Source of the DNA: Mucilaginibacter rigui
Lineage (GTDB): Bacteria; Bacteroidota; Bacteroidia; Sphingobacteriales; Sphingobacteriaceae
Length of the DNA stretch: 64,000 nucleotides
Reading direction: 5' to 3'
NCBI RefSeq assembly: GCF_014773275.1
Contig: NZ_JACWMW010000003.1
Location: 434,001-498,000 of the forward strand
Below, piece by piece: positions 8,145 through 16,920 of the stretch. A model generated the notes under the pieces. It had not been told where the DNA came from. It was given only the letters and a program-made list of their open reading frames with translations, and searched no databases. A program made the position numbers and the translations under genes. Numbering within the stretch: position 1 is the first letter of the stretch; every line of letters starts with the position of its first letter.

Positions 8145-9795
8145 GGTCGATGTTTCTATTAGAACCGCCGGAAAAAAATTACTACAACTTATCAACCTCG
8201 AAAGAAAAGAAGTTGGGCAGATATACTTTTTTTCTACGCTTACCGGCCTAATTCAGCTTTCGCTTCCATTAGGGATACAAGCAATTATAGGTTTGCTTTT
8301 TGGAGGAGTATTGTCAGCATCACTGGTGGTGTTAATCTCATTTGTAGTATTAGGTGTTTTATTTAGCGGGATAATCCAAATAATGCAAATGCGTGTAACT
8401 GAAAGTATTCAGCAACGTATTTTTACGCGTCTTACATTTGCCTATGCCTACCGTATACCTCGTATTGATCTTTTAAGTATAGACAGCTATTATTTGCCTG
8501 AGCTTGTAAATCGCTTTTTTGATACGGCAAGCTTGCAAAAAGGACTATCTAAACTATTGCTTGATATTCCTGGAGCTTCTATCCAGATGCTTTTTGGCCT
8601 GACGCTTTTAAGCTTTTACCATCCTGTTTTCATCATATTCGGCGTAATGCTTTTAGCTATAGTTTGCATTATATTTTATTCAAGCAGCCATAAAGGTTTT
8701 ACTACCAGTATGGAAGAAAGTGACTACAAGTACCAGGTTGGTCATTGGTTGGAAGAAATATCAAGGGCGATTAAAACCTTTAAATTTTTTCAAAAGCATC
8801 AATTGCATATGAAGAAGACCGACCAGATTACGGTTGGGTACCTTGATGCACGAACCTCGCATTTTAAAGTGCTGGTGTTTCAGTACCGTATATTAATTGC
8901 GTTTAAAGTGCTCATAACTGCCGCAATGTTAATTATTGGAACATTATTATTTTTGAACCAGCAAATCAATTTAGGCCAGTTTATAGCAGCAGAGATTATT
9001 ATCATTGCCGTACTTAATTCAGTTGAAAAGCTGATCGTAAGTTTGGAAACCATGTATGACGTTTTGACTTCGATTGAGAAGCTTGACAAAGTATTGCAAA
9101 AGCCCCAGGATAACTTAACGAACAGATTACCGGCAGAAACTTTATTATTAGATGCCCCTTTACATGTAGCTGTCAAAGATTTAACCTTTTCTTTCAACCA
9201 ACGCAGGACCGTTATTGATGAGCTTACGTTTGATGTTAAACCTGGAGAAAAGCTTTGTATTAATGGAACGGAGGGTTCTGGAAAGACAACATTACTGCGA
9301 ATTATTGCAGGACTATACAAAGGTTTTAGCGGGCAAATTTTAATTAATGGCGTACCGTTGCAAAACATACCATCACAACTATTACACTCGCGTGTGGCTG
9401 TGTTTTTTGCTCAGGAGGAGCTGTTTAGCGGTACCCTATTCGAAAATTTAACTATGGGCAATGATAAAATAAACTTCCCCTTTATAGCTGAAATTTGCGA
9501 ATTGGTAGGGTTACAGAAATTCATCTACGAAAATCAGGATGGCTACCAAACACTGCTTGATCCGCAGGGACAAAAGCTTTCCTACAGTGTAATACAAAAA
9601 ATATTATTGGCCAGATGTTTCCTGTTAAAACCTGCTTTGATCATCATGGAGAATGGCTGGCAGGGGATTGAAAATGATCACCGTAGTTTAATTATTGATA
9701 AACTGATAAAGGACAAAAGTTTTAGTTTGATCGCGGTATCAGACCTGGAAGAATTAACCAACGGGTGCGACAAGCTTATTACATTAAGTAAATAG
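8134..9795 (+). CDS. ABC exporter (type 1 secretion-like) with non-canonical ATPase site
   Basis: The 553-aa protein has an N-terminal transmembrane exporter domain (about residues 28-300, five to six helices) and a C-terminal nucleotide-binding domain. There is no N-terminal peptidase domain. Walker A is intact (GTEGSGKTT, 378-386) and a Q-loop glutamine is at 427. The rest of the site is degenerate: the LSGGQ signature position reads LSYSV (482-486), Walker B reads ALIIMEN instead of ending in DE, and the H-loop histidine is replaced by Asp537 in AVSDLEE. From memory, related Bacteroidota exporters paired with HlyD and TolC partners share such changes. It probably works with the next two genes to move a substrate across both membranes. 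Substrate is unknown. Confidence 0.88.
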   Translation: MSAKVDVSIRTAGKKLLQLINLERKEVGQIYFFSTLTGLIQLSLPLGIQAIIGLLFGGVLSASLVVLISFVVLGVLFSGIIQIMQMRVTESIQQRIFTRLTFAYAYRIPRIDLLSIDSYYLPELVNRFFDTASLQKGLSKLLLDIPGASIQMLFGLTLLSFYHPVFIIFGVMLLAIVCIIFYSSSHKGFTTSMEESDYKYQVGHWLEEISRAIKTFKFFQKHQLHMKKTDQITVGYLDARTSHFKVLVFQYRILIAFKVLITAAMLIIGTLLFLNQQINLGQFIAAEIIIIAVLNSVEKLIVSLETMYDVLTSIEKLDKVLQKPQDNLTNRLPAETLLLDAPLHVAVKDLTFSFNQRRTVIDELTFDVKPGEKLCINGTEGSGKTTLLRIIAGLYKGFSGQILINGVPLQNIPSQLLHSRVAVFFAQEELFSGTLFENLTMGNDKINFPFIAEICELVGLQKFIYENQDGYQTLLDPQGQKLSYSVIQKILLARCFLLKPALIIMENGWQGIENDHRSLIIDKLIKDKSFSLIAVSDLEELTNGCDKLITLSK

Positions 9796-9800
9796 TTACA

Positions 9801-11150
9801 ATGTTTTTGGAAAAGAATACACAAACTACTCGTTTTCTGCAATACCAATCATTTAAAACGGCTATGAATGCGAGTGACCATACCAGTAAAGTTAGATGGC
9901 TTGCAGGTATTGCCATATGCGTTTTGGTCGCCTTGTTTTTGCCGTGGACACAAAATATTCGTTCGAAAGGTAATGTATCAACACTTGATCCGCAGCAACG
10001 GCCACAACAAGTAAATACTATGATACCCGGGCGCATCGCCAAATGGTATGTACGTGACGGCGCTATGGTCACCAAAGGAGATACCTTACTGCAAATAACC
10101 GAAACCAAAGACGAATATCTTGACCCGGAACTTACAGAACGTACGTCTGAACAGTTACAGGCAAAAGATGATGCAAATGAATTTTACAAGAGCAAAGTTA
10201 AAACAGCCGACCAGCAAATGTCTGCGCTGCAGCAAAGCCTTGATCTTAAGATCAGCCAACTTAATAACAAGTTAAAACAGTATAGGTTGCAGGTACAATC
10301 AGACAGTATAGCGATGGCCGCGGCGGCCAACCAATTTAATATAGCTGATGTGCAATTAAAAAGGCAGAAGGAGCTTTATCAGGCCGGTTTAAAATCACTT
10401 ACTGAATATGAACAGCGACAGCAATATTACCAGGATGCCTTATCAAAGAAAATAGGCACCGAGAATAAGTTTTATAATGCCAAGAATGAACTATTAAACA
10501 TTAAGCTTGAACTGTCAGCCACGTCACAAGATTATACAGAGAAGATATCAAAGGTGTCCGGAGAGCGATTTACTTCACTTTCCCTTGCGGCGAGTGGTGC
10601 GGGTGAAATATCCAAGCTTAAAAACCAATTGTTTAATTATAAAGCCCGGGGGAACTTCCATTACATCATTGCACCCCAAAACGGGCAGGTGGTGCAAAGT
10701 ATAAAGGCTGGTATAGGTGAAACAGTCAAAGACGGAGAACAATTACTTACCATAGTACCACTTCGCTTTCAAAAAGCTATTGAAATTGGGGTTGACCCTA
10801 ATGATATGCCATTGATTAGCAATGGCCAGTTGGTGCGGGTACAATTTGATGGGTTTCCGGCTATTGTATTTTCTGGCTGGCCGCAGGCATCGTATGGCTT
10901 ATTTACAGGTAGAGTAGCAGCCATTGATAACAGCATTGATGCGTCGGGCAAATTTAAGGTATGGATACAGCCCGATGAAAGCACTAAAAAGTGGCCGGCA
11001 AATGTGCGGTTTGGCACCGGATGCCAGGTTATTGCATTACTTAATAATGTACCGGTGTGGTACGAGTTGTGGAGGCAGCTTAATGGTTTTCCGCCAAATT
11101 TTTACACAGCCGCAAGCACTAATAAGAGTAAAGCTGAAACTAAAAAATGA
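9801..11150 (+). CDS. HlyD-type membrane fusion (periplasmic adaptor) protein
   Basis: The 449-aa protein has one N-terminal membrane helix (about residues 34-52, LAGIAICVLVALFLPW). A biotinyl-lipoyl half-motif follows (GRIAKWYVRDGAMVTKGDTL), then a long glutamine-rich coiled coil (about 110-260). The second lipoyl half is IIAPQNGQVVQSIKAGIGE, followed by a beta-barrel region. This is the HlyD/EmrA adaptor layout that bridges an inner membrane exporter and an outer membrane channel. It starts five bases after the exporter gene and its stop overlaps the start of the TolC-like gene by 4 bp, so the three parts are co-translated. Confidence in the family is high. Confidence 0.92.
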   Translation: MFLEKNTQTTRFLQYQSFKTAMNASDHTSKVRWLAGIAICVLVALFLPWTQNIRSKGNVSTLDPQQRPQQVNTMIPGRIAKWYVRDGAMVTKGDTLLQITETKDEYLDPELTERTSEQLQAKDDANEFYKSKVKTADQQMSALQQSLDLKISQLNNKLKQYRLQVQSDSIAMAAAANQFNIADVQLKRQKELYQAGLKSLTEYEQRQQYYQDALSKKIGTENKFYNAKNELLNIKLELSATSQDYTEKISKVSGERFTSLSLAASGAGEISKLKNQLFNYKARGNFHYIIAPQNGQVVQSIKAGIGETVKDGEQLLTIVPLRFQKAIEIGVDPNDMPLISNGQLVRVQFDGFPAIVFSGWPQASYGLFTGRVAAIDNSIDASGKFKVWIQPDESTKKWPANVRFGTGCQVIALLNNVPVWYELWRQLNGFPPNFYTAASTNKSKAETKK

Positions 11151-12541
11151 AACGACTAACCTTAGCTTTTACTTTATGCCTGATGAGTGTAAACACTTTT
11201 GGGCAGGACCAATTATTAACACTTAACGAATACCTTGGATTGGTTAAACTTTATCATCCTATTGCATTGCAGGCAGGATTGAATAAAGATAAGGCCTTTT
11301 ACACACGCAGGGAAGCCATTGGTGGTTTTGACCCCAAAATTGAGGTTAACAGTGAGCGAAAAATATTTAATGGAACTACGTATTATGACTATTTGATGCC
11401 CCAGGTTAAAGTGCCGCTTTGGTATGGTGCCGACCTGAAAGGAAGCTACACCAAGTACGATGGTTACTACGTCAACCCGGAAAATAAAGTGCCTATTGAG
11501 GGCTTAAGCTATTTGGGGCTTTCGGTGCCGTTAGGCAAAGGATTAGTAATCGATGAGCGCAGGGCAGCTTTACAACGGGCAGCTATCTATCAAAATATTG
11601 CGGCTAACGACCAGCAGCAAATGCTAAACGACCTTTTTATTAGTGCTACCACCACCTATGCAGAATGGCTGAATGCCTGGTTGAATACGCAGGTTTTTTC
11701 AAAAGCCGTGGATCTGGCACAGGTTCGTTTGAACGGTACTGCCTTATTATTTAAAAATGGCGATAGGCCGGCAATTGATACACTGGAAGCGTTAGCCTTG
11801 CTACAAATCAGGCAGCAAAAGTTGATTGAATATCAAACGTTGCTACAAAATAAGAAGAATGATCTTGCGGCATATTTATGGCTTGAAAATTTAATACCTA
11901 CAGATCCGGCCAAACTTAATATTAGGCCTGATTCTGCTTTGGTTAGTATGTCAATTCCTGATAGTTTGCTCTTGAAGGAACCGGCTGCTATTTCTGCCCA
12001 AAACCCTGATGTAAAAGATTATAGCTTTAAAGTTGACCAACTGGAAATAGATCGAAAATTAAAATTAGAAGAAATTAAACCCACGTTTAACGTAAATGTT
12101 GGCATTCTTAACTCAGGTAGAAGGCTTTTTAACAATGTTACGTTCGATTGGTTGCAAAACAACCAAAAATTGGGGTTTTCTATTGCTATGCCGCTAACCT
12201 TCACCAAGCAAAGGGCAGCCTACATTCTAAGTAAAATTAAGATAAAAGAGGCGCAATATTCTTTGTTGGAAAAGCGCAACCTGGTAACTGTAAAATGGAA
12301 TAACTACCGCAATGATTTTATAAATCTTGATAGGCAGGTTTTGATAAATACCAAAATACAAAAAAACAACCAAGTGTTACTCGATGGAGAAGAAACCAGG
12401 TTTAAAATGGGCGAAAGTTCGTTGTTTCTGATAAATTCTCGCGAGCAAAAAGTGGTTGAAACACAGGAAAAGCTAAATGAAATATATACAAAACGTATTA
12501 AGGCAATTCAATATCTTAAATGGCTGGCAAACAGTTGGTAG
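11147..12541 (+). CDS. TolC-family outer membrane efflux protein
   Basis: The 464-aa protein has a signal peptide (about residues 1-19, cleaved after a TFG-Q site). It has the duplicated helical pattern of outer membrane efflux proteins, including a GLVIDERRAALQRA helix and a terminal helix with NSREQKVVETQEKL. It should form the trimeric channel-tunnel through the outer membrane for the exporter encoded just upstream. The start ATG overlaps the adaptor stop by 4 bp. The 95-aa protein, exporter, adaptor and this gene form one compact four-gene operon. No substrate gene follows; the next 550 bp are decayed sequence. Confidence 0.9.
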   Translation: MKRLTLAFTLCLMSVNTFGQDQLLTLNEYLGLVKLYHPIALQAGLNKDKAFYTRREAIGGFDPKIEVNSERKIFNGTTYYDYLMPQVKVPLWYGADLKGSYTKYDGYYVNPENKVPIEGLSYLGLSVPLGKGLVIDERRAALQRAAIYQNIAANDQQQMLNDLFISATTTYAEWLNAWLNTQVFSKAVDLAQVRLNGTALLFKNGDRPAIDTLEALALLQIRQQKLIEYQTLLQNKKNDLAAYLWLENLIPTDPAKLNIRPDSALVSMSIPDSLLLKEPAAISAQNPDVKDYSFKVDQLEIDRKLKLEEIKPTFNVNVGILNSGRRLFNNVTFDWLQNNQKLGFSIAMPLTFTKQRAAYILSKIKIKEAQYSLLEKRNLVTVKWNNYRNDFINLDRQVLINTKIQKNNQVLLDGEETRFKMGESSLFLINSREQKVVETQEKLNEIYTKRIKAIQYLKWLANSW

Positions 12542-13095
12542 TACTATCTTCAACCTAATTGGGACACACCAGTTCCCGGAGATGCACTGTTCAGTAGATT
12601 GCCTCCATTTATTTTTTTATTTTGAATTATTTCTTGAGAAACTTGTAGCTGATCTGTGTGTCTACTTGTTCTCTATGCATCTCATACTCGATCTGGTTAG
12701 TGTTGAAACTTACGATATAGGTTTTATACCCTGATTTATTGTGGGCTACGTTTATACCTATCCGCTATTCGATTATCCTCGGGAGTTGAAATAATCTTCT
12801 GAGTATGTCAATGCCTTGAAGCATCGCGCTTTGCAAGTACATGGAATGAAAGAACTGAGCAGGGAGGAAAAGGAAATGAAACATCTGTTCCAAGAGCAAA
12901 GGAAAAAAGAAAGTCGGCAGCAGGAACAATAGCAGCAACGATCCAAATCACAGGACCAGAGTTGGGGGCAGATGGTAAAAAGGCGATTGGGTGTCGATAG
13001 ATATTACCCCCTACATCATCGTATTTCACCTGCTATTTTAGCAGCTTCACCTTTTCCATATATAGCCAACGGAAATAAAATGGTTAATTTAGGGG
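12542..13095. pseudogene. Gap with two unrecognised gene fragments on opposite strands
   Basis: On the plus strand from about 12742 a frame reads VGYVYTYPLFDYPRELK, stop, SSEYVNALKHRALQVHGMKE, then a lysine/glutamate-rich helix. After a second stop it continues SWGQMVKRRLGVDRYYP to 13098. Coherent, charged helical sequence broken by two in-frame stops suggests a decayed coding region of unknown family, possibly from a mobile element. On the minus strand 12627-12770 reads as a protein end (GYKTYIVSFNTNQIEYEM, ending ISYKFLKK). I recognise neither. No intact gene is present. Confidence 0.4.
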
Positions 13096-14118
13096 ATGGA
13101 TAAGAATGAACAGCGCATTTGCGGGTATAGCTCCCTGCTGATCGCTCTGATGGTGAATTCGGCCCGTTTACTGGCTTTACGGCCAGATGGTATCATGGCG
13201 CATTACTGGCAATTCGATCTTGGGGAGCTGATTTTCCAGTTCTTCTTTAATTTGGCGTTTTGCGGCTTGCTATTTTACTTGAACCTGAAAAAAGATATAG
13301 CCTTCGTCAGGTTCCGGGAACAAAAACGGTATGGCATTTATTTCGCTGCTAACGGACTTTTGATTTTTTTGCTCATGGTGACCGCGAATTTCATTCAATA
13401 TACTCTTTTTTCAGGTAACCATTTACCCGGCGCGTATAGGATGGGATATTTTGCCCGTTTTGGACTGAGTGCCGTCCTGATCGCCATCATTATCAGGATA
13501 ATGCTGCTGCTCAGGGAAAGTAAACAAAAAGACAAAGACCATGAGCAATTAAAAAGCGCGTATCTGGAAGCACAGCTGGAACTGCTGAAAGAACAGCTGA
13601 ATCCGCACCTGCTTTTCAATTCGCTGAGCAGCCTGTCCGGGATTGTCAGGGAGGACCCCACGCTGGCACAGTTCTATATTTTTCATTTGTCTAAAGTATT
13701 CCGCCATGCGCTTGCGCGTTCGGGTACAGCGCTGGTAACGGTTGCGGCGGAAATGGAAACGCTTAGATCTTACGTGCAACTCCTGAACATGCGCTTTGAA
13801 GAGGCTTTTCGTCTGGAAACTGACGTTGAGCAGCCTTATCTGGAGGCGATGATCCCGCACCTGTCCTTACAGCCATTATTGGAGAATGCCGCCAAACACA
13901 ATTCCGCCACTTTAGAAAATCCTTTGATCGTGCGTATCTATACTATGGAAGAACAGCTGATCGTCAGCAACAATCTCCAGGAAATAGCCGTGCCGGAAAG
14001 CAGCACCGGGATTGGTCTGGTAAACCTGAACGAGCGTTTTCGCCTGCTGGTGAAAAGCGAAATTGAGATCGAAAGGTCGAACGAAATATTTACAGTTAAG
14101 CTACCTTTAACCCGATGA
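13096..14118 (+). CDS. LytS-type sensor histidine kinase (His_kinase family)
   Basis: The 340-aa protein has four N-terminal membrane helices (roughly residues 11-30, 44-62, 82-104, 120-139). A short coiled linker leads to the His_kinase domain, whose phosphoacceptor is H171 in EQLNPHLLFNSL. The ATP-binding HATPase domain follows (LQPLLENAAKH, and STGIGLVNLNERF for the G boxes). No periplasmic ligand domain is present, so the membrane helices themselves probably sense the signal. Its stop overlaps the start of the LytTR regulator by 4 bp, showing a dedicated pair. It is one of two kinases of this type in the window. Confidence 0.92.
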   Translation: MDKNEQRICGYSSLLIALMVNSARLLALRPDGIMAHYWQFDLGELIFQFFFNLAFCGLLFYLNLKKDIAFVRFREQKRYGIYFAANGLLIFLLMVTANFIQYTLFSGNHLPGAYRMGYFARFGLSAVLIAIIIRIMLLLRESKQKDKDHEQLKSAYLEAQLELLKEQLNPHLLFNSLSSLSGIVREDPTLAQFYIFHLSKVFRHALARSGTALVTVAAEMETLRSYVQLLNMRFEEAFRLETDVEQPYLEAMIPHLSLQPLLENAAKHNSATLENPLIVRIYTMEEQLIVSNNLQEIAVPESSTGIGLVNLNERFRLLVKSEIEIERSNEIFTVKLPLTR

Positions 14119-14894
14119 AAGCGCTGCGGATAGTACTTATCGAAGATGAACCGGTTACGGCCCGCAACCTGGCGCATATCTTGGAGCACCTGGATGAAAA
14201 CATAAGTATCATCTCCATGCTTACCGGCGTCAAAGAAGCGGTAGGCTGGTTCAATGCACATCTGCATCATTATGATCTTGTTTTTATGGACATCCGGCTG
14301 ACTGATGGCTTATCATTCGAGATATTCAAACAAGCCCGGGTTAACCGGCCAGTGATATTTGTGACCGCTTATAACGATTATGCCATTGAAGCCTTTAAAA
14401 ATAACGGTATCGACTATATCCTGAAGCCTTTTAATGAGCAGGAGGTGGCGCGTGCGCTGCAAAAGTTTGAAACCCTGTTCAGGTCGGCAGAACAGGTGCC
14501 GGATGGTTCCATGTTCACCCGGCTGCTGGAACAGTTCCAGGCCAGTGTTAAGTCCTACAAAAAATCCTTCCTGGTGCATTATAGGGATAAGCTGGTGCCG
14601 GTGGAAACGGTAAAGATCGCCTGGTTCTATACAGAGAGCGAAATGGTTTACGGACATACCTTTGACGGAAAGCAGTACATCCTGGATTTTACCTTGGAGC
14701 AACTGGAACAGCAATTAGATCCCCAATTGTTCTTTCGGGCGAACCGGCAATTTATCATTAACCGGGCGGCCATCTTGGAAGCTGACTTTTATTTTAATGG
14801 CAGGCTGTCCGTAAAAGTTAAACCGGAGCCGGCAGAACGCATCCTGATCAGTAAAGCGCGTGTACCCGAATTTAAAAGCTGGATGAATACCTAA
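14115..14894 (+). CDS. LytTR-family response regulator
   Basis: The 259-aa protein has an N-terminal receiver domain with the acidic pocket IEDE, phosphoacceptor D59 in FMDIRL, a TAYND threonine segment and the DYILKPF lysine motif. A LytTR DNA-binding domain fills the C-terminal third (FFRANRQFIINRAAI). It should be activated by the kinase encoded immediately upstream, with which it overlaps by 4 bp. Genes for small secreted proteins follow on the same strand after 265 bp and are plausible targets, though no operator was identified. It is more diverged from the regulators at 2-676 and 28484-29251 than those two are from each other. Confidence 0.93.
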   Translation: MKALRIVLIEDEPVTARNLAHILEHLDENISIISMLTGVKEAVGWFNAHLHHYDLVFMDIRLTDGLSFEIFKQARVNRPVIFVTAYNDYAIEAFKNNGIDYILKPFNEQEVARALQKFETLFRSAEQVPDGSMFTRLLEQFQASVKSYKKSFLVHYRDKLVPVETVKIAWFYTESEMVYGHTFDGKQYILDFTLEQLEQQLDPQLFFRANRQFIINRAAILEADFYFNGRLSVKVKPEPAERILISKARVPEFKSWMNT

Positions 14895-15159
14895 ACACTT
14901 CGCCCCCGGATTTTTCAGCCTTACCTGATCTTAGCTACCTGCTCCCTGTTTTATTTGTAAACTTTACATCGTTAATAAAAACGAAGTAAATGAGACATCA
15001 GATCGGTCTATACCGCCTTTATATTTCGGCAAGTTCGTCTGAACCATTGGTTAATTCAGCCCCCGTTTAAGATGTTTCACCCCGAATGTAAAAACTCTGC
15101 CTATATGATCCGGTCATACATTTAGAATAAAAACACAAGTAAATTAAATTTATTAAACT

Positions 15160-15357
15160 ATGAAAAAGTTCATTTTGATCCTCACACTAGCATTAACTGG
15201 AATAGGTTACGCCCATGCCCAAACACGCGTAGTTGTCAGACCCGCTCGGAAAATTGTGGTCGTACGCAGGCCGGTCATCAGGCCCGGTGTAGCCGCACCC
15301 GCCCGGGTTGTTGTTATACGCCCGGTTCTACGCAGGCGCGTAGTTGTTGTGCATTGA
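15160..15357 (+). CDS. Small secreted basic protein rich in valine and arginine
   Basis: The 65-aa product has a clear signal peptide (cleavage likely after the AHA-Q site near residue 20). The 45-residue mature part is made of alternating valine and arginine/proline clusters such as TRVVVRPARKIVVVRRP and a VVVVH end. The mature chain would be strongly basic. I do not recognise a family. It lies 53 bp upstream of the next secreted protein on the same strand, so the two may be co-transcribed. Low-complexity composition makes homology calls unreliable, but the signal peptide and spacing support a real gene. Confidence 0.7.
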   Translation: MKKFILILTLALTGIGYAHAQTRVVVRPARKIVVVRRPVIRPGVAAPARVVVIRPVLRRRVVVVH

Positions 15358-15410
15358 TCCCTTTTATTATTAGCTGAAGGATCTTAAACAATTAACATCA
15401 ATAAAAAAAC

Positions 15411-15815
15411 ATGAAAAAGAAAAATCAACAAAACAAACCAGCGCTTACCCTTACGTTAAGCCTGCTGGTGATGCTGTTCGCCCAGTTGGCCACTGCACAA
15501 AATATCACCGGGATGAAGGATAAAAAACCGGAAGAAAGAGCGCTGTTCCAGACCAGCCTGATGAAAAACAAGCTTAGCCTGGATTCAGTGCAGCTTACCA
15601 AGGTACAGGCGATCAACCTGAAGTATGCGTTAAAAAACGATCCGATCATCAAAGGCAATGGCAGCAAATTCTCTAAGTTTAAACAGATCAAAGCCTTGCA
15701 AAAAGAAAAGGACGGGGAACTGAAAAAGATCTTTACTGCCGAGCAGTATAAGCAATACCAGGCATTTGAAGCAGAGATAAAAGAAAAAATGAAAGCAAAA
15801 ATGGGTCAGCAATAA
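15411..15815 (+). CDS. Secreted small helical protein, LTxxQ/Spy-like
   Basis: The 134-aa protein has an N-terminal signal peptide (about residues 1-29, cleaved near ATA-Q). The helical mature part contains the motif LTKVQAINLKY and an ending FTAEQYKQYQAFEAE. That two-helix LT..Q pattern is seen in Bacteroidota DUF4890/Spy-CpxP-like periplasmic proteins, which in other bacteria act as stress-linked chaperones. Here the role is unknown. It lies between the short basic secreted protein and the lipoprotein hydrolase, all on the same strand with 40-55 bp gaps, suggesting joint expression under the nearby LytTR system. Confidence 0.75.
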   Translation: MKKKNQQNKPALTLTLSLLVMLFAQLATAQNITGMKDKKPEERALFQTSLMKNKLSLDSVQLTKVQAINLKYALKNDPIIKGNGSKFSKFKQIKALQKEKDGELKKIFTAEQYKQYQAFEAEIKEKMKAKMGQQ

Positions 15816-15856
15816 TAGCGGTACGTTTATTCACACTCATTCACAAAAAATATACA

Positions 15857-16906
15857 ATGAAATCTATTCTTATTAAGATGAGCTTTTTATTGCTGCTGAT
15901 ATCGGGCTGTTCAAAAAAAAGCGACAGTAACACGAATACCGAGCCCATAGATGATGACCTTGCAGGGCCGATCTCCCGTCCGTCATCCGGCTACGGTGCC
16001 GACGGTATCTATAAGGTCGCCGAAATCAGTTTTCCCAACACCGAATATCCCGGCACTCAAGTAACCATTTTCTATCCTGCGGGAATTACCTCGGCTCGGC
16101 CGACGATCTTCTATTCTCACCCCTATGGTGGTGAGAATAAGGAATATAACCGGGGCTTATTCGAGTTTATCGCAAAAAAGGGCTATGTAGTCGTATTTGT
16201 GCCTTACCCGACAATGGACATCAGTATTGACCATCGTTATTTAACATTATGGACCGGCTTCACTAAAGCTGCTGCTGATTACCCAAATATTATCGATACC
16301 AAAAAAGTGGGCTTCATGGGGCATTCTTTTGGTGGTGGGGCGTCTATCGGGTTGTCCTACAAGGCCTTTACTGAAAAAGGATGGGGAGAGGACGGGCGAT
16401 TCCTGTTCACGATGGCACCCTGGTACAGTTATCAGATCACGCCAGCGCAGCTGGCAAGCTTCCCGGCCAATACAAGGATGATCACCCAGGTGTATGATGA
16501 AGATGTCTATAACGATCACCGGTTGGCCATAGACATCTTTAAGAACATCAGTATTCCTAATGCGGAAAAAGACTACTGTTACCTGAAATCATCGACGGTG
16601 GCCGGCTACAAATACGCCACGGAACATAACCTGCCCAATAGCCGCTCCGCTTATGACGCCTATGATTATTACGGGGTGTACCGTTTGCTGGATGCGCTGA
16701 TCGACTATAGTTTTAACAACAGCCAGGCCGGTAAGAATGTGGCCCTGGGCAATGGCTCTGCCGAGCAGGTGACTATGCCGGGGTATAAAGGTGAATTCAT
16801 GGCCCCGCTGGAGGTTACGGATAACCCCAGCCCCAAATACGAACAAAGCAAATACCTTTTTCCCTGCAACAGCCTTGATAATCCAAGGATTGCTAATTGT
16901 AATTGA
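15857..16906 (+). CDS. Lipoprotein alpha/beta hydrolase
   Basis: The 349-aa product carries a lipoprotein signal peptide with lipobox LISGC (Cys18), so it should be anchored to a membrane surface facing the periplasm or exterior. An alpha/beta hydrolase core follows: oxyanion-side segment YSHPYGGENK, and the nucleophile elbow GHSFGGG with the likely catalytic serine. The family includes chlorophyllase/dienelactone-hydrolase-like esterases, but the substrate cannot be told from sequence. The stop codon lies 14 bp before the start of the next hydrolase gene, indicating one operon. Confidence 0.85.
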   Translation: MKSILIKMSFLLLLISGCSKKSDSNTNTEPIDDDLAGPISRPSSGYGADGIYKVAEISFPNTEYPGTQVTIFYPAGITSARPTIFYSHPYGGENKEYNRGLFEFIAKKGYVVVFVPYPTMDISIDHRYLTLWTGFTKAAADYPNIIDTKKVGFMGHSFGGGASIGLSYKAFTEKGWGEDGRFLFTMAPWYSYQITPAQLASFPANTRMITQVYDEDVYNDHRLAIDIFKNISIPNAEKDYCYLKSSTVAGYKYATEHNLPNSRSAYDAYDYYGVYRLLDALIDYSFNNSQAGKNVALGNGSAEQVTMPGYKGEFMAPLEVTDNPSPKYEQSKYLFPCNSLDNPRIANCN

Positions 16907-16920
16907 TCAAGCCCTATACA

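Noticed and set aside
8880..9368. 162-codon minus-strand frame inside the ABC exporter gene
   Set aside because: Shadow of the exporter; no independent features.
14313..14714. 133-codon minus-strand frame inside the LytTR gene
   Set aside because: Shadow of a firmly identified response regulator.
16903..16920. Upstream TTG start for the serine hydrolase
   Set aside because: It would overlap the previous stop and spoil the signal peptide that begins at the ATG at 16921.
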